The notes beneath the pieces were generated by a model, which searched no databases, was not told the DNA's origin, and worked only from the letters and a program-made list of their open reading frames with translations. A stretch of DNA of 64,000 nt. It comes from a virus. The stretch is taken from positions 1 through 64,000 of IMG/VR virus record IMGVR_UViG_3300044213_000107; one strand, written 5' to 3'. This document shows positions 41,160-49,871 of this stretch, one piece after another. Within the stretch, counting starts at the first letter, position 1. Each line of letters starts with the position of its first letter. A program made the position numbers and the translations under genes.

Positions 41160-41943
41160 CCATTTCTCGTTCTTGTCGTTCTTGTTGTGCTCGCCACCAC
41201 TCTAATTTTTCACGATGTCTTTGTGCTTTAGCCTCGGGCTCTAATTCAGGCCAGCGTGTTTTTCTATCGTATGTAACATAAGACATCAATAACACAAAAG
41301 TAACAGCAACTATAATCATAAATCCAGCATAAGACAATTCTGTTACATATGTTTTTAGACGTTCGCGGCGACGTCGTGCAGCACGTTCTTCTTGTTGCAT
41401 TTTACGGGCAATAAGAATTTTTTGTTCTTTGCCCATTGACTCCATCATTTCCGACACATCAGTAAACAATGCACCCAATTCGGCCGGGGCATTATAAATC
41501 ATCATTTCACGAATTTCTTTCGTCATTGCTTCTAACTTCTTTTTCATTAGAACACGTTGTAGTGCACGTTTAGCAAGACTAGCGTCTCCAGAATAAACTT
41601 GTGTTCGACTAACACGTTCTTCTTCTTCAAGAACCGCCAAGCACTTGTTCATGTTGTCAAGGTAATCGCCTAATTGGTTACCAATTTCTGTGTAGATGTC
41701 ATCAGTTTCGCCGGCTTTTTTGTTTAATTCGATAACACGATTTTTTTCTTCAATGAATTGGTTGCGTTGCGCAGTCGTAGGTGGATTCTCAGGCGGATGC
41801 GACTTATGAAATTGATCGTCAAGATCTTTAAGTACAGCCTTAACGTCCCCGGCGGCACCCTTTATATCTTTATAAAGTTGGCAACCTTTCTTGATCGCTG
41901 AAACTGCCCCGTTGGCCAGGGCAAATAGTGTAAACGGATCCAC
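41149..41943 (-). CDS. membrane-anchored coiled-coil protein, 264 aa
   Basis: GTG start at 41943 with AAAGGA eight bases upstream. The first 200 residues are helices rich in Lys/Glu (FIEEKNRVIELNKKAGETDD, KIREMMIYNAPAELG region), followed by a basic RRRRERLK run, one membrane segment (YAGFMIIVAVTFVLLMSYV) at about 205-225 and a charged tail. Unknown family. The topology, a long soluble domain and a late anchor, differs from the spanins. Confidence 0.7.
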   Translation of the reverse strand: MDPFTLFALANGAVSAIKKGCQLYKDIKGAAGDVKAVLKDLDDQFHKSHPPENPPTTAQRNQFIEEKNRVIELNKKAGETDDIYTEIGNQLGDYLDNMNKCLAVLEEEERVSRTQVYSGDASLAKRALQRVLMKKKLEAMTKEIREMMIYNAPAELGALFTDVSEMMESMGKEQKILIARKMQQEERAARRRRERLKTYVTELSYAGFMIIVAVTFVLLMSYVTYDRKTRWPELEPEAKAQRHREKLEWWRAQQERQEREMASD

Positions 41944-41955
41944 ACTCCTGGTCCT

Positions 41956-42546
41956 TTAGAACCAGAGGAATACACCTTGTGCTGAAAGTAATAGTCCTAA
42001 TCCTGCGACAAAGAAACTGCCCCAGAACATCTCCATACTTACTGCTAAGATGCTTGCGGATAGAACTACAATTGATAATTGATATAAAGTGCTAGCAAAT
42101 CCAATCCATGGACTTTGCTTTTTAGCATAATCGCGATCTGCTTCAAGTTTTTTGGCCTTTGCCATTAATTCAACTTTGCCTTCGCCTGTTTTTGGGTCGC
42201 TTTCGTAACGAGCGATCTTAGCGTTTAACTGCTCAATTTTCTTTTCGTCTTTGCGAACAATAGCATCATCTAGGCTTTGCTCGGCTAACATTTGCTTGAT
42301 ACTTTTAGCTTCGTAAAAACTCCAAACATCATTTGCTGCAATTGTGTTGTTAAGGGTAATACTACTTAACTTACCTCCGTACCATGAATTGACTGCTAGA
42401 ATAAGTGCAAACACACTAATAACCATACCGGCTTTGTCTTTTAATTTTGCTTCACGTTCACTTCTTGACCCAACAGGTGGTTGTACTGCATTTGGATCTT
42501 TCGGTTTTTTGTTTATTAAATTTAGTACCGAATCAAATAATGCCAT
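41956..42546 (-). CDS. DUF4337-like membrane protein
   Basis: 196 residues from ATG 42546 with strong SD AAAGGAGC; the longer ORF adds 12 Lys/Asn-rich residues and is unlikely. One N-terminal membrane segment (GMVISVFALILAVNSWYGGK), a helical hairpin with ANDVWSFYEAKSIKQMLAEQ, and two C-terminal membrane segments. This is the DUF4337 layout, function unknown. Coupled with the 41149 gene. Confidence 0.65.
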   Translation of the reverse strand: MALFDSVLNLINKKPKDPNAVQPPVGSRSEREAKLKDKAGMVISVFALILAVNSWYGGKLSSITLNNTIAANDVWSFYEAKSIKQMLAEQSLDDAIVRKDEKKIEQLNAKIARYESDPKTGEGKVELMAKAKKLEADRDYAKKQSPWIGFASTLYQLSIVVLSASILAVSMEMFWGSFFVAGLGLLLSAQGVFLWF

Positions 42547-42571
42547 TTTATGCTCCTTTTTTTTATTTTTA

Positions 42572-42820
42572 TTATACTGCACCTGAAAGTGCTACTAACG
42601 CATTTAACACTCCATTTATTTTTTCTTTTAGTGCTAAATCTTGTACCGCTGCATTAATATTTTTACTACGAACTAGGTCATTGAGTAGATCTATGTATTC
42701 AGCATTGGTAACATCTCCTCGATCAAACATGCCTTTAATCTGTTCAGCTTGATCGGCCAAGTCCATTAGGAATGGATCACCACTATCTCGCATTGCATGT
42801 AAATCTGTTTCTACGCTCAT
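42572..42820 (-). CDS. hypothetical protein, 82 aa
   Basis: Acidic helical protein (ETDLHAMRDSGDPFLMDLAD, EYIDLLNDLVRSKN). ATGA-type overlap of four bases with the lipoprotein gene. No family recognised. Confidence 0.65.
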   Translation of the reverse strand: MSVETDLHAMRDSGDPFLMDLADQAEQIKGMFDRGDVTNAEYIDLLNDLVRSKNINAAVQDLALKEKINGVLNALVALSGAV

Positions 42821-43218
42821 TTTGGTTTCCTCCCAACAACATTTTGTACAAGAACTGCATTTTTCTCTAAACTACCAAATTTAATTGTGCAGTACGGAGT
42901 ACTGACATTTGGAGTATTGTGATAATGATCACTAAAATTTTTTGCTATTTCAACAAACTCTTTACTAAGTCTTATAACTTCATCGTTGTGAGGAATATAC
43001 TCGGCATAGTTTCTGAATTCCATAGCAGTATGATAAACATCATCTACGGCAACTATAGCTTCAGGTGTACCACATTTTGCAGCACCAAAGTTTGCTTTTG
43101 TACGAATATCATTTATAAGTTTATATTCGTTGTTGTCAAATCGTGCCATAAAGTAAGCATCATACAAAGCACAACCATTTAGTAATAATATAGATGCTAG
43201 TATTATAATCTTTTTCAT
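42817..43218 (-). CDS. lipoprotein, 133 aa
   Basis: MKKIIILASILLLNGCALYD has a signal II lipobox LLNGC. The mature part is helical with two further Cys (KCGTPEA and TPYCTIK) that could form a disulfide. Directly follows the spanin pair with a four-base overlap, so a third cell-envelope lysis factor is possible. Confidence 0.7.
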   Translation of the reverse strand: MKKIIILASILLLNGCALYDAYFMARFDNNEYKLINDIRTKANFGAAKCGTPEAIVAVDDVYHTAMEFRNYAEYIPHNDEVIRLSKEFVEIAKNFSDHYHNTPNVSTPYCTIKFGSLEKNAVLVQNVVGRKPK

Positions 43219-43481
43219 TTGATGCTTTCAAAAATTTTACGTTGACTATCATACCACTCCAACCATCCATCGACTCTTATTTTACAATCATGATATTGTG
43301 TGTAGTTGTCAACTACTACATCTGATACAATACTAATCTTATCAGTATCTTCAGGAATAGTTTTCAAGTCAGGACAAGTTTGTGATAAACTTTCTGGAAT
43401 TTGTGGAAATTTTACAGTAACAGGAACAGTAGTAGAACATCCACTTAATATAACGGCTAATGCAATTATTGATCGTTTCAT
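43215..43481 (-). CDS. outer-membrane spanin (Rz1-like lipoprotein)
   Basis: 88 residues with lipobox ALAVILSGC in the first 18 residues. The mature protein has a short proline-containing region (KFPQIPESLSQTCPDL) and a C-terminal helix, as in o-spanins. Start overlaps the end of the i-spanin candidate as ATGA, the usual spanin arrangement. It would sit in the outer membrane and bridge to the inner-membrane partner at lysis. Confidence 0.7.
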   Translation of the reverse strand: MKRSIIALAVILSGCSTTVPVTVKFPQIPESLSQTCPDLKTIPEDTDKISIVSDVVVDNYTQYHDCKIRVDGWLEWYDSQRKIFESIK

Positions 43482-43927
43482 TTACTATCCTTTGATGCTG
43501 TTGCTGCTTTATTTAACGATTTTACTATTTCTGGGTCCACTTTGCATTCAGCATCGGCCTTTGCTGCAATTTCTCGTATGCGTTCTTTCACTACAACCTG
43601 TACATCGTGAACAACTTTAGTTTTAGTTTGTATTTTATTATCTATAGTTACATTTGCAGTTTTACTTTTTTCTTCTGCAACTGCTACTTTGGCCTGCATG
43701 TCTTCTACACGTTTACGCCATGTCATTTCTGTATCGTAGCTGCCGTAAAAATATGCGCCTACTATAGTAAGAACTGTAGCTATAATACGCACAGGTTCTC
43801 TGTATGGACGAGTAGCAGGCCAGAAGTTCATTAATAATCCACCAAGATATAACCCTATACCAGTACATAATGTGCCAAATACAGCCAATTGTAAAATACT
43901 ATCAGGAATAAAACTTAAAATCCACAT
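43478..43927 (-). CDS. inner-membrane spanin candidate (Rz-like)
   Basis: 149 residues. Two N-terminal hydrophobic segments (LQLAVFGTLCTGIGLYLGGL and IIATVLTIVGAYFYG) are followed by a periplasmic coiled coil (RKRVEDMQAKVAVAEEKSKT) and a C-terminal ECKVDPEIVKSLNKAA typical of Rz tails. Rz proteins usually have one membrane segment, so the extra one is odd. Partner is the overlapping lipoprotein downstream. Confidence 0.65.
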   Translation of the reverse strand: MWILSFIPDSILQLAVFGTLCTGIGLYLGGLLMNFWPATRPYREPVRIIATVLTIVGAYFYGSYDTEMTWRKRVEDMQAKVAVAEEKSKTANVTIDNKIQTKTKVVHDVQVVVKERIREIAAKADAECKVDPEIVKSLNKAATASKDSK

Positions 43928-43928
43928 A

Positions 43929-45164
43929 TTAAACCTCTAAAAATGGGAACAGTTCTTTCCAGTTTGTTCCACGACGTCGATCTAATTCATCAAAATATGT
44001 TACAAATCTTTTTATTTGAAATTCGTCCCTTTGTTTATTTTCTATAGTTTTAAATAACCCTAGATAATGATCATAATATGCAAGATTATTATTTTTCATA
44101 AAATCTATAATATTTTCAAAATCTTTACGCCAAAAATCTCCGCCCCATATTCCGAGATCTAAAAATGTTTTACAGGGATCTGTGTTAAGTTGAAATTTAA
44201 AATAATGTGGTTTAATATTCCATTGTAGTGCTTTTTCTAACAATGGAACTGTTTCTTTAATAGTAGTAGCAACTAAAGTTTGATTTAACCCAATATCAAT
44301 ATCTACGTTATGATTTAAACAATATTCGATATTACGTTCAAACACGGTTAAGTCTAATCCAAATCTAGTGAATTCGCTCATTGGTCCCCAACCATCAATA
44401 CTTCCTGTAATATGTGGTTTACCTAATAAACCACGTTCAGTAAGATTTGCCAATCGATCTATTTGTTTTTCAAATATTTTTTCTTTTACCATTAGATTAC
44501 TGATAATATTTAAAATTAAATCTGGGCTTGGGTGCTCTTCAAAAAAATCAAATAAAAGATCAATTTCTTTTTCTAAAAATGGTTCTCCACCTAATAAATG
44601 CAATCTTTTTAATGCTTTATGATTATTACCAAGCCAGATAAAAAATTCATCTACATATTGTTCTCTATTAGGCAATTCTGGTTCGTAGTCATTTATCAAG
44701 ATGTCTAATTTTTTATTATAATAGTGACCAAATTTTTGATTTTCTTTTTGAATGCTCGAACTTAACATAGGATCACAGTAAACACACTTTAAATTGCATG
44801 TGTTGTTAACAAATATTTCTACTAATCGCGGTGTAACCGATAATGCAACAGGATTAGTTTCAAATTCTGGCGGAGTCCAATCATCATGGTCTTTGCCTAG
44901 ATGTATCAATCTATCACTGGTTCCCCCGGCTGCTTCTACATCTCTGCAATATTCGCATCCATGCCCTGGCCATTGTCCGTTTAACATTAATGTTCTTTGC
45001 CGTATTTTTTCCGGTGTGTTATTAAAATTTTGAAAATCTTCAATAGGAACAGAGTGTAATTCTACTCTATGACAGTTCGCAGTCTTTCCGTTTGTTAGCC
45101 ATAGTGTGCTCCAGGTCCACTTGTTCAAACACGCGGCTTCATTTCGAATTGGAAATTTTGTCAT
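43929..45164 (-). CDS. radical SAM protein, twitch-type, paralogue (E)
   Basis: 411 residues. N-terminal Cys at 12, 31, 70 and 73 (ACLNKWTWST, ANCHRVE, GCEYCRDVEAAGGTSDR) and radical SAM NNTCNLKCVYC (123, 127, 130), with LLGGEPFLEKE. The Cys positions are the same as in protein F at 50641-51879 and the two are clearly paralogues. The C-terminus DELDRRRGTNWKELFPFLE is also shared. Substrate unknown. One-base overlap with the endolysin gene. Confidence 0.88.
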   Translation of the reverse strand: MTKFPIRNEAACLNKWTWSTLWLTNGKTANCHRVELHSVPIEDFQNFNNTPEKIRQRTLMLNGQWPGHGCEYCRDVEAAGGTSDRLIHLGKDHDDWTPPEFETNPVALSVTPRLVEIFVNNTCNLKCVYCDPMLSSSIQKENQKFGHYYNKKLDILINDYEPELPNREQYVDEFFIWLGNNHKALKRLHLLGGEPFLEKEIDLLFDFFEEHPSPDLILNIISNLMVKEKIFEKQIDRLANLTERGLLGKPHITGSIDGWGPMSEFTRFGLDLTVFERNIEYCLNHNVDIDIGLNQTLVATTIKETVPLLEKALQWNIKPHYFKFQLNTDPCKTFLDLGIWGGDFWRKDFENIIDFMKNNNLAYYDHYLGLFKTIENKQRDEFQIKRFVTYFDELDRRRGTNWKELFPFLEV

Positions 45165-45799
45165 TAGGCACCTAGTACTTGAAGAGCATGTTGGTAATGG
45201 CTTTGACGTTCGGCAAGTCCTAGTGTACCGCCGTTGATTTTTTTAGTTAAGGTTAATACGTCACCTTGGTCTGCCCAACGATTTAAATTATTTGTTTCCC
45301 AGAACCAACAGGCACTTTGAATGCATCCTTCGAAGGTGCATAAAAATTCTGTTATTTCTTCTAGCGGAGTATCGATACTTTCGGCAAAACGTTTATAGTT
45401 GCTTTTACCAGTGAGCTGAATCAATCCACGACCACAAAATCTAAAACCATCGCCTGATGATTCAGGTCCGTTGCCCATGCGATTTGCATATATTCTGTTG
45501 GCAATTGCTTCTTGATTATGTGCAAATTGTTGTGCTTCGGTTAGACCACCAGGAAAATACTTACCAAATATTTTAATTAAACTTTCTGCACGATAGTTTA
45601 AATTTTCTTTAATTGCTTTAAAGCCATTGCTTTCGTGTGCGCATTGACTTACAAATGCCGCAACACGCAATGGTGTGTTAATATCATAGTCGGGTAATAT
45701 CTTGCAAAACCCTTCAAACCAGTGATCAATGTACGGATTTCCTGGTACCATTTGATTAAGTTGATCTTGTGTAAAATTAAATGTAAAACTGTCAGCCAT
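45164..45799 (-). CDS. endolysin, GH19 family
   Basis: 211 residues, no signal peptide. The GH19 chitinase/lysozyme fold is clear: RVAAFVSQCAHESNGFKAIK with the catalytic Glu, LNYRAESLIKIFGKYFP, then GDGFRFCGRGLIQLTGKSNY and the ending KKINGGTLGLAERQ. It would cut peptidoglycan (GH19 phage lysozymes hydrolyse the glycan chain). Release needs a holin, a role offered by the 40-kb candidate. SD AAAGGAGC. Confidence 0.92.
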   Translation of the reverse strand: MADSFTFNFTQDQLNQMVPGNPYIDHWFEGFCKILPDYDINTPLRVAAFVSQCAHESNGFKAIKENLNYRAESLIKIFGKYFPGGLTEAQQFAHNQEAIANRIYANRMGNGPESSGDGFRFCGRGLIQLTGKSNYKRFAESIDTPLEEITEFLCTFEGCIQSACWFWETNNLNRWADQGDVLTLTKKINGGTLGLAERQSHYQHALQVLGA

Positions 45800-45819
45800 C
45801 TTGAATGCTCCTTTTATTT

Positions 45820-46383
45820 TTATATTATTCCTGCTAGTGTCCTTAAACTTTCTGTATAATCGTTTTTAGGTGCTTTTGTTTTAACTTCGACACCTGCAGC
45901 ATTACGAAGTTTATCTAGGTCTTCTTTTCCGTAACGACGATCATAGTCCTCTGGCGTCAATGGTAATAAACTAGCAAATGTTTCTTCAGACAAATCGTGA
46001 TCTTTAGTGTTGCTGCGATAACGCACACGCCAATCAGTTAATTTTTGTTCAGTGAGATTCATGATGTCTTCCATCATCTCCATAATCCTTGATGGTAAAT
46101 CTCTATTGCGTTCTATTTCTACAAACACAATGTAATCGCCGTCATCCATTTCGCCCGAACTGGTGTCTGCATCTAGGACCCAATCATAGCCTTTTTCGCA
46201 GAAGTTTACTAAATCTAATGCTGGGTCTTTGCCACGCACTTTGAAACTAACAACTGCAACATCTTTGTCTTCGCCTAGCTTGCTTTTAAATTCATCAAGA
46301 TGCATTTCGGTATGCACTAAACGTTTAAGGTCGCCTTGCTCAAGGCCTTCGTATAGATTAGATTGTTGGTTGTTGAGTTGCAT
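45820..46383 (-). CDS. conserved T4-like phage protein, 187 aa
   Basis: Contains DVAVVSFKVRGKDPALDLVN, YDWVLDADTSSGEMDDGDYI and VFVEIERNRDLPSRI, an alpha/beta protein of unknown role that I recall from T4-like cyanophages. Acidic throughout. Overlaps the upstream 194-aa gene by 26 bases. Structural or assembly function is possible. Confidence 0.7.
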   Translation of the reverse strand: MQLNNQQSNLYEGLEQGDLKRLVHTEMHLDEFKSKLGEDKDVAVVSFKVRGKDPALDLVNFCEKGYDWVLDADTSSGEMDDGDYIVFVEIERNRDLPSRIMEMMEDIMNLTEQKLTDWRVRYRSNTKDHDLSEETFASLLPLTPEDYDRRYGKEDLDKLRNAAGVEVKTKAPKNDYTESLRTLAGII

Positions 46384-46942
46384 TATTACCTGCTCCTGCG
46401 TCTACGGCGGCTGTGCCCTGGGGATTTAACGGTGCAGCTCCACCTTGTTTATACATATTATCGTCTTGGCCTGTTTCGTAACTTTGTTCAATGTCTTCCA
46501 TGTCAATAGTTCCAGATTCTAGTTCCAAACTACCTTGATGTATTTCTTGCATAAGTTTTTTGGGCATGACAACTTTTACTAGCCATATAGGTGCATGTGC
46601 CATTTTAGGCACTTTTGTTCCTGGTTTAAAATCAGATGGGTTTTTTACTTTAACTGGGTATGCAATGTGATCATGCGCATAAGAAACTTCACATCCATAA
46701 TCAACTAAACGTTCTGCACCACGTGGATCAGGCATTTTTTTGTAGGGCCACATAAAAGTACAAGTAACAAAGTACTTTTCGTACACAGGACCTTCTACTA
46801 ATTCACCACTTTTCCAGTTAGAAAATGTGTAAATATCCAATTCGTCAATGACACGTTCAAAATCTAACAAACTGTTTACTGCACTGTCAGTCATGTAAAC
46901 AGATTTTGTATTTTCTATTACGTCTTTAATATCGTGAGCCAT
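46358..46942 (-). CDS. conserved T4-like phage protein, 194 aa
   Basis: Features: SVYMTDSAVNSLLDFERVID, then YEKYFVTCTFMWPYKKMPDP and DYGCEVSYAHDH, strands for which I know no fold. C-terminus acidic, then Ala/Asn-rich with low complexity (NNATQQPTI end). Companion of the 187-aa gene; both recur together in T4-like aquatic phages (from memory). Confidence 0.7.
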   Translation of the reverse strand: MAHDIKDVIENTKSVYMTDSAVNSLLDFERVIDELDIYTFSNWKSGELVEGPVYEKYFVTCTFMWPYKKMPDPRGAERLVDYGCEVSYAHDHIAYPVKVKNPSDFKPGTKVPKMAHAPIWLVKVVMPKKLMQEIHQGSLELESGTIDMEDIEQSYETGQDDNMYKQGGAAPLNPQGTAAVDAGAGNNATQQPTI

Positions 46943-46945
46943 CTT

Positions 46946-47578
46946 TTATTCCGCTTTTTTATTATTTAGCCCACTTACTCTTCTTACAAGACTATCTAAC
47001 GGTTGGTCAACTGCTGCATGAAAATATTTTGCATTTGGATCTGTTTTTAGTATTTCTTCTATAACTGCAGAGTCTTCGCCAACAGGAAAATCTAAAAGTT
47101 TTGATAAACTACGCACATAATGTTCACGATATAGATATAACAATTCTGTGCTTAAAAATACAGGGTTAAATGACATTAAGTAATCAAGATGTTTTTTAAA
47201 TCTTGGATAGCTGTGGTTATCTCTTACTCGCAGTTGTTGATGTTGTAAAACTGTTTGGTCACGTCCTATGATCGCTAGTTTAACCTTATAGCCAATGTTA
47301 ATCGCAGATTTTATAAATTCTTGATATTTAGGTTCTTGTGTTTGCCCATAATAAGCGTAAGGACAACTAATGCTAGTCACAGCATATTCGTTAAATGTTA
47401 CAGAATCTAATAGAAAAGGATAGTTCCAGGCTTCAGCAAAAGGTTCTTGGTCATGCGCTACCCAATATTCTTTGTTTAGTGCCGACCAGGAAAATACCGC
47501 TGGATGTTGTGCAAATATTTTACTGAACAGGTGATTACCGGACCCTTGTGGCCCGGTAATAATTAACAAAGTTTTCAT
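46946..47578 (-). CDS. sulfotransferase/kinase-like P-loop protein
   Basis: 210 residues. LLIITGPQGSGNHLFSKIFA is a P-loop of the sulfotransferase-like group, with WSALNKEYW and LAIIGRDQTV placing the second strand. A C-terminal helix region ends LNNKKAE. Cofactor not certain: sulfotransferase (PAPS) and kinase folds share this loop. ATGA overlap with the oxygenase gene. Confidence 0.65.
   Translation of the reverse strand: MKTLLIITGPQGSGNHLFSKIFAQHPAVFSWSALNKEYWVAHDQEPFAEAWNYPFLLDSVTFNEYAVTSISCPYAYYGQTQEPKYQEFIKSAINIGYKVKLAIIGRDQTVLQHQQLRVRDNHSYPRFKKHLDYLMSFNPVFLSTELLYLYREHYVRSLSKLLDFPVGEDSAVIEEILKTDPNAKYFHAAVDQPLDSLVRRVSGLNNKKAE
46962..46969 (-). promoter_or_regulatory. late-type box CTAAATAA
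   Basis: Inside the C-terminal codons of the P-loop gene, 19 bases before the ATG of the 194-aa gene. Confidence 0.35.
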
Positions 47579-48246
47579 ACTGCTAATGATGTAGAGTTTT
47601 TAAGTCTAGTTAAAAACTTTCTAGTGTCGGGGGTTTTAACCCCAGTTAATTGAAAAGTTGCCCGTGGACGATGACCGGCATTTGCAGTACTGTGCGGAAC
47701 GTTCGCCCAATCAAATGTTGTTACATCACCCGCACGCCACCCAGAGTACATGTAGTTTCCATAACTCCAAAAGTGACCTTGTTCCCAATCAGTCAGCGCA
47801 ATAAACACACGCAAGACTTTGCCGGGATCTTCAGGATTCCATTTGTATAATTTGTCGATGTGCAGATTCCAAACTTCTCCGGGCATCTGAACATGAATAC
47901 GATTCATACAATCATCTAAGGCAAAAGCATCACTAATACGTTGCAGTGATTCTGGGATAGTCCAGTTTAAGTGAGTGATAACATAGTCTTTGCCATAGCC
48001 GGTCTGCTCTAGATCGTATTCTTCTTTGGCAAGTTCTTCGCTAGGTGCTTGAACATCTTGACCTTTGTAACCTCGTGTTGCCCATGTTGCCGGCCTACTG
48101 TTTACTAATATATCCTGTAAATCACTGGCCCAAGTTGGTTTTAAGTGACCTAAGGTTGTTACACCATCATATCGCGGATCTATTTTAAAGTTGTCAAAGT
48201 GATACTCACTGCGTGCTCGGCTTTCTTCCCAGTTGCTGGTTGTCAT
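47575..48246 (-). CDS. 2OG/Fe(II) oxygenase-like protein
   Basis: 223 residues. WNLHIDKLYKW gives HxD, NVPHSTANAGHRPRATFQLTG the distal His and Arg (the run is 21 residues; key part HSTANAGHRPRA). VFIALTDWEQGHFWSYGNYM is the core strand. This matches the prolyl/aspartyl hydroxylase-type jelly roll. Coupled by ATGA on both sides to P-loop proteins. Confidence 0.75.
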   Translation of the reverse strand: MTTSNWEESRARSEYHFDNFKIDPRYDGVTTLGHLKPTWASDLQDILVNSRPATWATRGYKGQDVQAPSEELAKEEYDLEQTGYGKDYVITHLNWTIPESLQRISDAFALDDCMNRIHVQMPGEVWNLHIDKLYKWNPEDPGKVLRVFIALTDWEQGHFWSYGNYMYSGWRAGDVTTFDWANVPHSTANAGHRPRATFQLTGVKTPDTRKFLTRLKNSTSLAV

Positions 48247-48875
48247 AATAATACCCTTACTTCTATGTCGTGTTCGATGTAACTTTGTTGATATTCTGCT
48301 GGTGGCAGTTCTAGATCCAGTATCTTTGCTAGTCCAACATTAGAATAAACTCTATGTGGTTTCATTCTTTCCATAGCATCTTGTATAGCAGAATTTTGTC
48401 GTTTAATCAACTTGGCCATGTGTTTAAAATCTTTAAAGTATTCATGGTAGTCTGGGTATGTAATATCAAAGTGACCACACTTTACCCACCATCCTAGACA
48501 AGCATCGTCGCCACGACGAACAAGAACAACAGGGGTATCGGGAAACATTTTACGCAGTAACGGAATATGTTCGCTAAAGATATGACTTTTGATGATACGA
48601 TATGCCAGGTTATTGGGTCCAGAAGTAAAGGGAGCATTGAATATTTCCTCTAATTGTTCTCTTGTTAGACTTTCTAAGTCCTCGGGTAAATTACACTCCA
48701 TGCCAGGATCAAAGTAAGCACCGAGATGCATTAGTTGCCGTGTACCACTTGCATCGTGATAGTAAGTCCACGCATCACGGTAATCACTACTATCAACACT
48801 AGGACTATAGTAAATGTTTTTAACAACGCTGCTCCACTTTGAGCCAGGAGCACCTGCTACGAAAATATACTTCAT
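48243..48875 (-). CDS. P-loop sulfotransferase-like protein
   Basis: 210 residues. IFVAGAPGSKWSSVVKNIY has the phosphate loop (GAPGSKWS). RIIKSHIFSEHIPLLRKMFP and VVLVRRGDDACLGWW fit the 3'-phosphate strand-helix. Second P-loop gene of the four-gene operon, overlapping the oxygenase start. Begins one base after the TctC-like stop. Confidence 0.65.
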   Translation of the reverse strand: MKYIFVAGAPGSKWSSVVKNIYYSPSVDSSDYRDAWTYYHDASGTRQLMHLGAYFDPGMECNLPEDLESLTREQLEEIFNAPFTSGPNNLAYRIIKSHIFSEHIPLLRKMFPDTPVVLVRRGDDACLGWWVKCGHFDITYPDYHEYFKDFKHMAKLIKRQNSAIQDAMERMKPHRVYSNVGLAKILDLELPPAEYQQSYIEHDIEVRVLL

Positions 48876-49850
48876 TTATTCCTTTGACAAGTCAAGTTTA
48901 TTTAACACTGGCAGGAATGTGGCACGCAGTTCTTCCATGTGCCTGTGCAACCCTGCAGGAGTTAATTCACTTTCTTCGTAGAATACAACATTTGCTCTAC
49001 GCCATTCTTTGTATTCTTCACTACGCACAGCATCACCAAAAGTTTTAACATACCAATCTACAACATCTTTGGCGGTGTTTACTGGTAACTCAATGGACCA
49101 AGCGGCATAAACATTGATACCTGGTGCTACTGTACTCAACATAGCAACATCTGGATACTGCGGCATTTTGTGTGTGCCAGTGAATCCAATGATTTTAACC
49201 TTACCTGCTTCTACTAACGGTCTAGCAACTGCAATTGGCATGATACCAAACTCTGTGCCAGTGATTCCATCATATTGCGCTACACTTTGTACTGCTGGTG
49301 CAGGACCGTTAAACTTAATTGGTTTAATCAAATCTCTGTTGCCGTGTCCGCGATCCATTAGGTACTCAAATGCTGTTCTATGAGCCCCGCCGCCCACTGC
49401 TACATTGATTGGTTTAGTGGTTGTGCTGATTAGTCGTACAAAGTCTTGCGGAGTATTTACGGTACTCTTTGGCCATGCTACAAGTGTTAGCGGACTTTTG
49501 CCAATGGTCATAACATCAATGAAACTATCCCACTGAAACCGTTTAATATTCTTTTCCCATACATCATTTGTAACATAGGAACTCATGTGACTGGGTAAGT
49601 TTAATGTGTAGCCATCTGGTGCGGCATCTAAGAACTTATTATTAGCAATAACCGAATCTGCACCAGGAATGTTCTGGACAACATATGTAAAGTTTGGATG
49701 TGTGTGTTGCACAATCTCTGCTAATTTTCTAAATGCTATTTCATTACCTGCCCCGGGTGTATTGCCTACATATACTGTAACTGGCTTAGTGGGTTCCCAT
49801 GCAAATGCTAAAATAGGTAATAGTAATAATAGGGCTAATAATTTTTTCAT
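48876..49850 (-). CDS. Bug/TctC-type periplasmic solute-binding protein
   Basis: 324 residues with a Sec signal MKKLLALLLLLPILAFAWEP. The mature part follows the Bug family of tripartite tricarboxylate transporters: KPVTVYVGNTPGAGNEIAFR, ANNKFLDAAPDGYTL, GGGAHRTAFEYLM, PVNTAKDVVDW. Bug proteins bind carboxylates such as citrate and are greatly expanded in Burkholderiales. No TctA/TctB membrane partners are here, so it would need a host transporter or act alone. A strong TATAAATA late box is upstream. Confidence 0.9.
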   Translation of the reverse strand: MKKLLALLLLLPILAFAWEPTKPVTVYVGNTPGAGNEIAFRKLAEIVQHTHPNFTYVVQNIPGADSVIANNKFLDAAPDGYTLNLPSHMSSYVTNDVWEKNIKRFQWDSFIDVMTIGKSPLTLVAWPKSTVNTPQDFVRLISTTTKPINVAVGGGAHRTAFEYLMDRGHGNRDLIKPIKFNGPAPAVQSVAQYDGITGTEFGIMPIAVARPLVEAGKVKIIGFTGTHKMPQYPDVAMLSTVAPGINVYAAWSIELPVNTAKDVVDWYVKTFGDAVRSEEYKEWRRANVVFYEESELTPAGLHRHMEELRATFLPVLNKLDLSKE

Positions 49851-49871
49851 GTGTGTTCCTTTGTTTAAATA

